Part shown: in pieces, positions 1-6,138 of the stretch
Position numbering within the stretch: position 1 is the stretch's first letter
Layout of the letters: each line of letters starts with the position of its first letter
Origin: Candidatus Desantisiibacteriota bacterium
Lineage (GTDB): Bacteria; JACRDZ01
Assembly: GCA_016209155.1 (NCBI GenBank)
Contig: JACQWU010000284.1
Span: 3,523 to 10,029, forward strand
Length of the DNA stretch: 6,507 bases
Direction: 5' to 3'
Program-made: the position numbers and the translations under genes
Notes under the pieces: model-generated
The model's database searches: none
What the model was told of the DNA's origin: nothing
Seen by the model: only the letters and a program-made list of their open reading frames with translations

Positions 1-1198
1 TTCCGGGAACAATAACATCATTTTCCGTTAAAACTTGGGAAAGCACATCTATTAAAGCGTATGTATTTACAAATCCTCCGGGAGTAAAATACTCAGGAAG
101 GATAACTTGATATTTTGTTTTCCATTCTTTGCATTTTGAAATCCATACTGAACGATCTTTATTTTTAACTTTGTTTGATTTAAACAAAAATTCATTTAAA
201 AAAATTTTAGCATTTAAAACTACCGGGATATCAATTTTAGTATCAATCTTTTTAATTTCATTTTTATCTATATCAACAATAACTTTTTTTGCGCCTCTGG
301 CGAAATTAGAATAACTGTGTCCCACTTGAGGAAGATCAAGACGGGCTCCTATAACCATAATAAAATCAGAATTCTGCTGTATAAAATTAGCGCTTCTTGA
401 AGCAATTGAACCCGGTCTTCCAAAATACAATTCATTTTCCTCCGGCAGGATATCCATTAATCTCCATGTAGTCAGGACAGGTATTTTAAGCACTTTAATT
501 AATTCCAAAAATTCTTTTTCTGCTTTTGCTAAACGGATCCCTCTGCCGGCCAGAATCACAGGACGTTCTGAATTATTTAAAAGAGCAATAACCTTTTCCA
601 TTAAATTGCCTGATTCAGCTTTTATGTCTGTTTTTATTTCTTCTTCAGGATTAAAACCTTTTAATTTTTCTTCATCAAGTATTTCCGCCTGTACATCAAG
701 GGGGATATCTATCCATACAGGGCCCGGACGGCCATTTTTAGCAATATACACCGCTTTTTCCAGATGATAACGGATACTTAGAGGGTCAAGGATAGTAATA
801 GCGTACTTTGTAATTGTTTTTATAATTGAAACTATATCAACTTCCTGAACTCCTATCTGACGGACACCTTTACCGCTCAATAAATCTTTACGCTGTGCCT
901 GCCCGGATAAAATAATCACCGGATTTGAGTCAATCCATGCGGAAGCGACTCCTGTTATTGCATTGGTACCTCCGGGACCCGTAGTTACAAGTGCAGCGCC
1001 AAGATCATTATTATATTGGGCATAAGCTTCTGCTGCTATTACCGCCGCCTGTTCATGAAGGCATCCGATAAATTCTATATTTTTATTCCTGCCGATAGAG
1101 TCAACAAGATGCATGCATCCCCCGCCCGGCAGCATAAATATCTGTTTTATATTAAGATTAGATATAAAATTAATTGCATAATCTGAGAGTTTTATCAC
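1..1198 (-). CDS. Acetolactate synthase-like thiamine-diphosphate enzyme, 3' end outside window
   Basis: About 399 codons are visible and the frame is still open at the window edge. The family (acetolactate synthase, pyruvate oxidase, YerE) binds ThDP and transfers two-carbon units from pyruvate or decarboxylates 2-oxo acids in the cytoplasm. The N-terminal PYR domain (about 1-170) shows MLPGGGCMH at 22-30, the catalytic glutamate E49 in CLHEQAA, then TTGPGGTNAITG near 72-83 and a WIDSNPV...SGQ stretch. The central domain follows, with LAGRG, TTWRLMD, FGRPGS and VIGARLD. The C-terminal GDG...N ThDP/Mg2+ motif would lie outside. The GTG start directly follows an in-frame TAA, so no earlier start is possible. 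It is the third gene of the neuB-like operon, 22 bases after the phosphatase gene. The PGGxxH variant and the neighbours suggest a surface-sugar enzyme rather than valine/isoleucine synthesis. The family call is firm; the substrate is unknown. Confidence 0.88.
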   Translation of the reverse strand, partial: MIKLSDYAINFISNLNIKQIFMLPGGGCMHLVDSIGRNKNIEFIGCLHEQAAVIAAEAYAQYNNDLGAALVTTGPGGTNAITGVASAWIDSNPVIILSGQAQRKDLLSGKGVRQIGVQEVDIVSIIKTITKYAITILDPLSIRYHLEKAVYIAKNGRPGPVWIDIPLDVQAEILDEEKLKGFNPEEEIKTDIKAESGNLMEKVIALLNNSERPVILAGRGIRLAKAEKEFLELIKVLKIPVLTTWRLMDILPEENELYFGRPGSIASRSANFIQQNSDFIMVIGARLDLPQVGHSYSNFARGAKKVIVDIDKNEIKKIDTKIDIPVVLNAKIFLNEFLFKSNKVKNKDRSVWISKCKEWKTKYQVILPEYFTPGGFVNTYALIDVLSQVLTENDVIVPG

Positions 1199-1206
1199 TT
1201 ATAATT

Positions 1207-1212
1207 CCCTCT
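1207..1212 (-). promoter_or_regulatory. Ribosome binding site of the ThDP enzyme gene
   Basis: The minus strand reads AGAGGG here, 8 bases before the GTG at 1198-1196. It lies in the 22-base gap after the TAG of the phosphatase gene. This spacing, with the in-frame TAA just before the GTG, fixes the start. Confidence 0.6.
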
Positions 1213-1220
1213 ACTCTTTG

Positions 1221-1802
1221 CTATTCTATTAACATCAAAGACTCGGATATCGTTTTTTGCGACCCATTCCAGGGTCTTGGTATTAAAATACTTTTCACAC
1301 CTGCATTTTCAGCTGCTTTAATATTTTCAGTATTATCATCAATAAAAAAATCCGCCTTCCCCAGCCATTTCAAAAAAGACCCCTTATCTTTATCATATTC
1401 CGGGATATGCTGATTTTTTCTCTTTGATGGAACAAAATGGAAAGACCTTATCCAGACTCCAAAATTTTTAAAAACCCATTGTGCTGAAGCCGGAGCGCAA
1501 ATTAGAGGAACCGATGTTATAACAATATGCCGATAATTATTTCCTTGTTTAATAAACCAATTTTTAATCTCATTTACAGGAACCATTTGCTGATAACATA
1601 TTGATAATCGATAATCATCCAGAGATTTTTGGTATTCCTGTAAGCTTACTCCTAAAATCTTATGAGGAGGATTATCTATTATCTCCTCATACTGAATTCC
1701 GCATTCAGGGTGGTCGTTTAACCACTTCTCTTCGAACCATAAAAGCATTAAATCATTCAATACATCATCTATATCCCAGGCTATTGTTTTTAACTGTCCC
1801 AC
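1221..1802 (-). CDS. HAD-superfamily hydrolase, probable sugar-phosphate phosphatase
   Basis: This 193-residue protein has all four HAD motifs in order. Motif I is WDIDDVLND with nucleophile D10 and acid/base D12. Motif II is VITS with T96 or S97. Motif III is a lysine in DKDKGSFLKW (K138 or K140). Motif IV is FIDDNTENI with D155/D156. HAD enzymes of this form remove phosphate from small cytoplasmic substrates. DIDDVL instead of DxDGT recalls the 5'-nucleotidase (NT5C-like) branch. The insert between motifs I and II (about 20-90) would form the cap that chooses the substrate. Sitting 33 bases after a NeuB-type synthase, it may dephosphorylate a phosphorylated ulosonic acid or its precursor, as sialic-acid-9-phosphatase and KDO-8-phosphatase do; this is inference. 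The start is GTG, and an AAAGAG run abuts it with no spacer. No standard in-frame start lies between the upstream TAG and this GTG, or between it and motif I. Confidence 0.88.
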   Translation of the reverse strand: MGQLKTIAWDIDDVLNDLMLLWFEEKWLNDHPECGIQYEEIIDNPPHKILGVSLQEYQKSLDDYRLSICYQQMVPVNEIKNWFIKQGNNYRHIVITSVPLICAPASAQWVFKNFGVWIRSFHFVPSKRKNQHIPEYDKDKGSFLKWLGKADFFIDDNTENIKAAENAGVKSILIPRPWNGSQKTISESLMLIE

Positions 1803-1835
1803 CTCTTTCCCAAAAATAAAACACTATTAAAAGAA

Positions 1836-3365
1836 TTATAAAATAGGCTTCAAAAGCCAATCAGACCAGAATGTCATTTCGGTCTTTCTATTTTTATTTT
1901 CTATAATATTTTTATCATCGTAAAAAGAATCATCTTTGTAATGTGTTGTCGATATCTCTTCAAAAATCGCACCGTTTTTTGAACTGAAGTTATGTTTTAC
2001 TCCCCGTTCGACAATTAACATATCCCCTGCCCTGCATTTTTTTTCTTCATTATTTAGATTAATAATAGTATCCCCATATAAAACATGAAAAGTTTCTTCC
2101 TTCTTTTTATGATAATGCATGGGATGTTTCTGCCCGGGAAGCAGAATTATCAACTTTTTGCAATATTCTCTATTTATACAATTTATAATTGCTGCGCCCC
2201 ATTCTTCAAATCTTTCAATTCCATAATGATGGGATAATTCCATTTCCAGTTTATCGGGTAAAGCCACTTTGCTTTCCATCAGCAATTGTTTTATCTGGCT
2301 TATAATATGAATAACTTTATCTCTCAGATTAGTTACAGTAACATCATTTATCATTATAGGTTTATTATTTTTAATGTCGTTGTTTGCAACTAATTCAGTG
2401 TATTTAGACATAGCGTTTGCAGTAATCTGGTTTTCAAAAGTAGGTATTGCAAAAAAAACATCTGAAGAATTAAGCTTATGTCCGCTTTGTATATTTTTCC
2501 CTGCAAAAACACCGCGCTGCAGCTCTTTTAAACTTATTCTTTCCTTTGCCGAACCTTCATATCTTATTCCTGCTTTCCCGCACATATCTAAAGCTTCCTG
2601 CGCAGCTTTAAGCCAAACAGAAATCTGACCGGGAGTGGAAGAATAATTATTGATATTATATTTACCGGTTTTAATACCAACATGTCTTTCAAATACTGAT
2701 GCACCTTTAGCAATAGCAATTTTAATCGCTTCAGTATTATCAGGATCTTCATGTGTGGAATATCCGATTAAAATACCGGGATATCTCTTTTTAAATAAAT
2801 CTATCTGGTTTAACTGTAAATTATTTTTTTCCGTAGGATATTCAGCAACACAATGCATGAGACAAAATTTTTTTGCCCTATGTTCAAAAAAAGATACTAC
2901 TTTATCTATATCTTCAAGATTTGCCCCTGCTGTAGATGCAATTATGGGCTTATTTGTCTTTGTTATCTTTTCCAATAATGGCCAATCTGTAAATGAACAG
3001 CTTGCAATTTTGATAATATCAAATTCATGCTTCACAACCAGATCCACAGATTTCTCATCAAAAGGTGTACATATAGAAATAAAACCTTTCCCTTTCAGTT
3101 CTTCTCTTAAAATCTGTTTTTGTGATTCTGACAATTTTGTTTCCGAAAAACGTTTTACATATTTAAAACTTTGATCATTTTTAAAATCCGGATGGATGAA
3201 TGTATCAATATCCCTATATTGAAATTTAAAAGCGAAATTAAAATCAAAATCCCTGCAAACATTACTGAATTCATCAATTATTTTCAATCCGTGAGCTACC
3301 TCACCCATATGATTATTTGCCATTTCAAAAATAAACAAATTATCAAATATATCTTTTTTATTCAT
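1836..3365 (-). CDS. NeuB/SpsE-family ulosonic-acid synthase with SAF-like and C-terminal cupin domains
   Basis: The 509-residue protein is longer than ordinary NeuB (about 330-350) because of an added C-terminal domain. Residues 10-270 form the NeuB TIM barrel, which condenses phosphoenolpyruvate with an aldose to a 2-keto-3-deoxy acid. Matching motifs are FEMANNHMGE (12-21), FKFQ (46-49), KIASCSFTDWPL (119-130), STAGA (144-148), LMHCVAEYPT (169-178), IGYSTHE with H205, and FERHV with H228; the two histidines are the usual metal ligands. Residues about 279-345 resemble the SAF/antifreeze domain but lack its RPGxG segment, which carries the substrate-contacting arginine in sialic acid synthase. 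Residues about 380-475 form a cupin: H417, H419 and E423 in HYHKKKEE, then H458 in GDMLIVERGVKHNF, a set able to bind a metal. A sugar-isomerase or sugar-binding role for the cupin is inference. It is first in a three-gene operon behind the 3460-3488 promoter. The ATG has only a weak purine-rich ribosome binding site. The family is certain; the product sugar is not. Confidence 0.92.
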   Translation of the reverse strand: MNKKDIFDNLFIFEMANNHMGEVAHGLKIIDEFSNVCRDFDFNFAFKFQYRDIDTFIHPDFKNDQSFKYVKRFSETKLSESQKQILREELKGKGFISICTPFDEKSVDLVVKHEFDIIKIASCSFTDWPLLEKITKTNKPIIASTAGANLEDIDKVVSFFEHRAKKFCLMHCVAEYPTEKNNLQLNQIDLFKKRYPGILIGYSTHEDPDNTEAIKIAIAKGASVFERHVGIKTGKYNINNYSSTPGQISVWLKAAQEALDMCGKAGIRYEGSAKERISLKELQRGVFAGKNIQSGHKLNSSDVFFAIPTFENQITANAMSKYTELVANNDIKNNKPIMINDVTVTNLRDKVIHIISQIKQLLMESKVALPDKLEMELSHHYGIERFEEWGAAIINCINREYCKKLIILLPGQKHPMHYHKKKEETFHVLYGDTIINLNNEEKKCRAGDMLIVERGVKHNFSSKNGAIFEEISTTHYKDDSFYDDKNIIENKNRKTEMTFWSDWLLKPIL

Positions 3366-3414
3366 TCTTAATGTCTCTTTTCTTTTTTTGTTAATATATT
3401 AGATTATTAGGTAT

Positions 3415-3441
3415 ATTATGATTATTATGATTATTATTCGT
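3415..3441. repeat. Short period-9 A+T-rich tandem repeat
   Basis: ATTATGATT occurs twice in direct succession (3415-3432), followed by a degenerate third copy, ATTATTCGT (3433-3441). It lies in the presumed 5' leader of the neuB-like operon, just past its predicted transcription start. It may be simple slippage or a protein-binding repeat. Confidence 0.5.
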
Positions 3442-3459
3442 ATTCGTAACAATTAAAAA

Positions 3460-3488
3460 ATATTATCAAATAAATATTTTTTAGTCAA
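3460..3488 (-). promoter_or_regulatory. Sigma70-type promoter for the neuB-like operon
   Basis: On the minus strand TTGACT (3488-3483) is followed after 17 bases by TAATAT (3465-3460). A TG one base upstream of the -10 gives an extended -10 form. The predicted start near 3453 leaves a leader of about 88 bases before the ATG at 3365. It is divergent from the hppA promoter, with about 65 bases between the two -35 boxes. The match is by eye in A+T-rich DNA, but spacing and orientation are right. Confidence 0.65.
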
Positions 3489-3552
3489 TGGTGTTTTTAT
3501 TTTTTATTTTTTGTTATATTATGTATGGTTCTTTTTCGCTTAAAAAAATACC

Positions 3553-3581
3553 TTGACATAATAATAAAGCGTTATTATACT
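3553..3581 (+). promoter_or_regulatory. Strong sigma70-type promoter for hppA
   Basis: TTGACA (3553-3558) is a perfect -35 box. TATACT (3576-3581) is a one-mismatch -10 box, and the spacer is exactly 17 bases. Transcription would start near 3588, giving a leader of about 107 bases. I see no convincing operator or riboswitch fold in the leader, which is very A+T-rich. Confidence 0.8.
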
Positions 3582-3677
3582 TTCATGATTATTCCCGCAC
3601 AAAATCAAAAAATGAATAAAATATAAAATTAAATTTGAATTCTGTAATTGTTTCAATTTTTTAATCTCATAATATTT

Positions 3678-3686
3678 TAAAGGAGG
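3678..3686 (+). promoter_or_regulatory. Strong ribosome binding site of hppA
   Basis: AAAGGAGG spans this stretch and AGGAGG ends 8 bases before the ATG at 3695. This is the best Shine-Dalgarno in the window. It fixes the start and, with the near-consensus promoter, suggests high expression. Confidence 0.85.
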
Positions 3687-3694
3687 AAAATTGT

Positions 3695-5695
3695 ATGGTA
3701 GATTTAAGTTTAATCGTAATGGTTGTAGGGATATTAGGTCTTGTTCTGGTTGCAATAACCTATATGCAGCTTGTAAAAAAACCCGCCGGTAATGAAAAGA
3801 TGAAAGAGATTGGGGATGCTATCCATACAGGAGCAATGGCATTTCTTAAAAGAGAATATTCCACCCTGGCTATTTTTATGATTATTGTATTTTGCATTAT
3901 ATTTATAGCTGTTGATATTAAATCTGCAATTGCCTATATATCAGGGGGGTTATGCTCAATTATAACGGGAATTATAGGAATGCAGGCTGCCACCCGTGCT
4001 AATGTAAGAACAACAGAAGCCGCAAAAAAAGGTCAAAATGAAGCACTTATGATTGCCTTCAGCGGCGGTTCAATAATGGGAATGTCTGTGGCAAGTATCG
4101 GATTAATAGGTATCGCTATGTATTACTATTTTTTCCGTGATGCTACTATTTTAAACAGCTTTGCTATGGGAGCAAGTTCAATTGCTTTATTTGCAAGAGT
4201 AGGCGGAGGTATTTATACAAAATCAGCGGATGTCGGAGCAGACCTTGTCGGCAAGGTTGAAGCCGGTATTCCTGAAGATGACCCCCGTAATCCTGCTGTA
4301 ATTGCAGATAATGTCGGTGATAATGTCGGTGATGTTGCAGGAATGGGAGCGGATTTATTTGAATCATATGTGGCATCGGTTGTGGCTACAATAGCAATCG
4401 GTGCTTTAATGCCTGATCCTGCAAAATGGATGATCCTGCCGATTTTAATTATAGCCGCCGGTACAATCGCTTCCGCGCTCGGCAGTATAACAGTTAAAAT
4501 TTTTAGTGACAAGCCCGCTGAAGCATTAAGATATGGAACGTGGTCAGCGGCGGGTATTTTAATTATCGCGTCATATTTTCTTGTTAATATGATGGTGGGT
4601 GACATTAGAATTTTTTATGGAATAGTCGCGGGAATAATCGCGGGAATCTTGATTGGACGATTTTCCGAAATTTATACTTCAGGGAAAACAGTGGAACGTT
4701 TGGCAGAATCATGCAAAACCGGCGCGGCAACAAATATTATTGCGGGGCTTGCGGCAGGAATGCGCAGTACTGGATTACCGGTTATAAGTATTTGCGCCGC
4801 AACTCTTATTTCATACTATACAGGCGGTCTTTACGGAATCGCTATTGCCGGTGTAGGAATGCTGGCAACAACAGGAATTGTAGTATCTGTTGATGCTTAC
4901 GGACCTATCGCGGATAATGCAGGGGGAATAGCTGAGATGTCCGGTGCCGGACCTGAAGTAAGAAAAGTTACGGATACCCTGGATTCGCTTGGGAATACAA
5001 CAGCGGCAATCGGAAAAGGTTTTGCAATAGGATCTGCCGCATTAACAGCAATAGGCCTTTTCAGCGCTTACACTCAAACCATTAAAGCAGCCGTTCCTAA
5101 TTTTACCATAGATTTAACAAGCGCTACAGTAGTTGTTGGTTTATTAATCGGAGGGCTTTTACCTTTTTTATTAGCTGCTATGTGCATGGAAGCGGTTGGC
5201 AGAGCAGCTTTTAAAATGGTTGAAGAAGTAAGACGGCAGTTTAGAGAGATAAAAGGGTTAATGGAAGGTAAAGCGAAACCTGATACAGCAAAATGTGTTG
5301 ATATAGCTACTGCTGCGGCTCTTAGGGAAATGATCATTCCCGGTTCAATGGCAGTTGTTGCACCTCTTGTTGTCGGATTTATTCTTGGCCCTGAAGCATT
5401 AGGCGGAATGATCGCGGGGACTACAATTACAGGAGTATTGCTTGCAATTATGATGGCTAATGCCGGAGGAGCATGGGATAATGCCAAAAAATACATCGAA
5501 GCAGGAAATTTAGGCGGTAAAAAAACACCTACACATGCGGCAGCAGTGGTTGGTGACACAGTCGGCGACCCGTTTAAAGACACAGCAGGCCCTTCAATGA
5601 ATATATTTATGAAATTAATAACTGTTGTTTCTCTGGTGTTTGCTCCAATATTCGTTAAATTTCATCCGCAGGTTTTAGCATTTTTTGGGAAATAA
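3695..5695 (+). CDS. hppA: Membrane-bound ion-translocating pyrophosphatase, K+-dependent type
   Basis: This complete 666-residue integral membrane protein hydrolyses pyrophosphate in the cytoplasm and uses the energy to pump H+ or Na+ out. Hydrophobic segments run throughout, starting at about 5-27. Catalytic motifs are all present: [11 protein letters not shown] (179-189), DDPRNP...DNVGDNVGD (195-213), DNAGGIAEM (407-415), [12 protein letters not shown] (591-602) and [16 protein letters not shown] (619-634). [10 protein letters not shown] (433-442) has alanine where K+-independent enzymes have lysine, so K+ dependence is expected. D220 and E223 in GADLFESY, with D595 and K599, match the ionic gate of the Thermotoga Na+-pumping enzyme. 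H+ pumps of the K+-dependent class can share these residues, so the ion is undecided. Length is at the short end of the family (about 660-770). It has its own strong promoter and ribosome binding site and appears monocistronic, converging on the PII-like gene. Confidence 0.97.
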   Translation: MVDLSLIVMVVGILGLVLVAITYMQLVKKPAGNEKMKEIGDAIHTGAMAFLKREYSTLAIFMIIVFCIIFIAVDIKSAIAYISGGLCSIITGIIGMQAATRANVRTTEAAKKGQNEALMIAFSGGSIMGMSVASIGLIGIAMYYYFFRDATILNSFAMGASSIALFARVGGGIYTKSADVGADLVGKVEAGIPEDDPRNPAVIADNVGDNVGDVAGMGADLFESYVASVVATIAIGALMPDPAKWMILPILIIAAGTIASALGSITVKIFSDKPAEALRYGTWSAAGILIIASYFLVNMMVGDIRIFYGIVAGIIAGILIGRFSEIYTSGKTVERLAESCKTGAATNIIAGLAAGMRSTGLPVISICAATLISYYTGGLYGIAIAGVGMLATTGIVVSVDAYGPIADNAGGIAEMSGAGPEVRKVTDTLDSLGNTTAAIGKGFAIGSAALTAIGLFSAYTQTIKAAVPNFTIDLTSATVVVGLLIGGLLPFLLAAMCMEAVGRAAFKMVEEVRRQFREIKGLMEGKAKPDTAKCVDIATAAALREMIIPGSMAVVAPLVVGFILGPEALGGMIAGTTITGVLLAIMMANAGGAWDNAKKYIEAGNLGGKKTPTHAAAVVGDTVGDPFKDTAGPSMNIFMKLITVVSLVFAPIFVKFHPQVLAFFGK

Positions 5696-5705
5696 ATTTT
5701 TTAAC

Positions 5706-5789
5706 TAATGTAGGGGCAGGTCTTGCACCTGCCCTTAAATTAAATATAAAATCAAAAAAAGGGCAGGTGCAAGACCTGCCCCTACATTA
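5706..5789. repeat. Perfect 31-base inverted repeat with nested hairpins
   Basis: The left arm (5706-5736) and right arm (5759-5789) are exact reverse complements around a 22-base A+T-rich spacer. Each arm also contains its own hairpin: GGGCAGGT pairs with ACCTGCCC around 5 unpaired bases (5714-5734 and 5761-5781). The arms are G+C-rich against an A+T-rich background. Outer ends read TAATGTAGGGG and its complement. No target duplication is visible and there is no room for a gene. The form resembles dispersed palindromic REP/MITE-like elements of intergenic DNA. It begins 10 bases after the hppA stop, and its right end includes the stop codon of the PII-like gene. Confidence 0.9.
5754..5781 (-). 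terminator. Intrinsic terminator of the PII-like gene
   Basis: Read on the minus strand, an 8-base-pair G+C-rich stem with a 5-base loop (5781-5761) is followed directly by seven T's (5760-5754). It starts 5 bases after the PII-like stop codon. On the plus strand the matching hairpin at 5714-5734 is followed only by TTAAATTAAAT, a much weaker T-tract, so termination of hppA there would be less efficient. Confidence 0.8.
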
Positions 5790-6104
5790 AAACACAAAAA
5801 ATCTATCAACTTTTTCTACAATAATTTTCCCATCTCCTATTGTACCTGTCTGGATTTCTTTAAGCAGTCTCGCAATTGTACTTTCAAACTTATTCTGCTC
5901 AATATAAAATTCGATGGATATTTTTGGCAAAAACTGAATTGTCAGGGCGGAAGTATCGATTATTTCTTTAATATAACCTTTTTGCCTTCCGTATCCTTTT
6001 ATTTCATAAAAAGAGATGTCCTTTACATCTGCTTCTTTAAGTATTTTAATAATGGTTTCAAATTTAAAAGGTTTAACAATTGTATCGACTTTTAACATAT
6101 TCAT
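5787..6104 (-). CDS. Divergent, C-terminally short PII-family (GlnB-like) signalling protein
   Basis: The 105-residue protein matches PII along its length. It has VDTIVKPFK (6-14), the KGYGRQKG segment with the ligand-contacting glutamine (Q41, classical Q39), FLPK (58-61, classical K58) and the B-loop TGTIGDGKI (87-94, classical K90). PII trimers sense ATP/ADP and 2-oxoglutarate and bind partner enzymes, transporters or regulators. Two departures stand out. The T-loop (44-57) is one residue longer than in E. coli GlnB and lacks Y46 and Y51, so uridylylation at Y51 is not possible. The chain also stops at DRFFVF, just where the ATP-binding arginines R101 and R103 should follow. No glnA or amtB is adjacent. 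It lies 34 bases after the sensor-like gene, probably in one operon. Neither ATG (6104 or 6098) has a clear ribosome binding site; the second fits the family's usual N-terminus better. Confidence 0.85.
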   Translation of the reverse strand: MNMLKVDTIVKPFKFETIIKILKEADVKDISFYEIKGYGRQKGYIKEIIDTSALTIQFLPKISIEFYIEQNKFESTIARLLKEIQTGTIGDGKIIVEKVDRFFVF

Positions 6105-6138
6105 AAATTTTTTTTAAGGATTTTGCTTTGAAGAGATT

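Noticed and set aside
2650-3174. Long plus-strand open frame opposite the NeuB-like gene
   Set aside because: It is fully antisense to a gene with clear family motifs, has no ribosome binding site and resembles no protein I know.
3631-3659. Possible hairpin and T-run in the hppA leader (AAATTTGAA with TTCAATTT)
   Set aside because: The stem is all A/T apart from one pair and has a bulge; it is too weak to call an attenuator or riboswitch in such A+T-rich DNA.
3540-3755. Minus-strand open frame across the hppA promoter and start
   Set aside because: It covers a strong promoter, a ribosome binding site and the hppA start, and its product has no recognisable features.
4213-4605. Minus-strand open frame opposite hppA
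   Set aside because: It mirrors the highly conserved catalytic region of hppA; its composition is a by-product of that codon usage.
5074-5583. Second minus-strand open frame opposite hppA
   Set aside because: Antisense to conserved hppA motifs, with low-complexity Ala/Pro/Ile/Thr-rich composition and no initiation signal.
5706-5789. CRISPR repeat or attachment site
   Set aside because: There are only two copies, in inverted orientation, with no spacer array, integrase or tRNA nearby.
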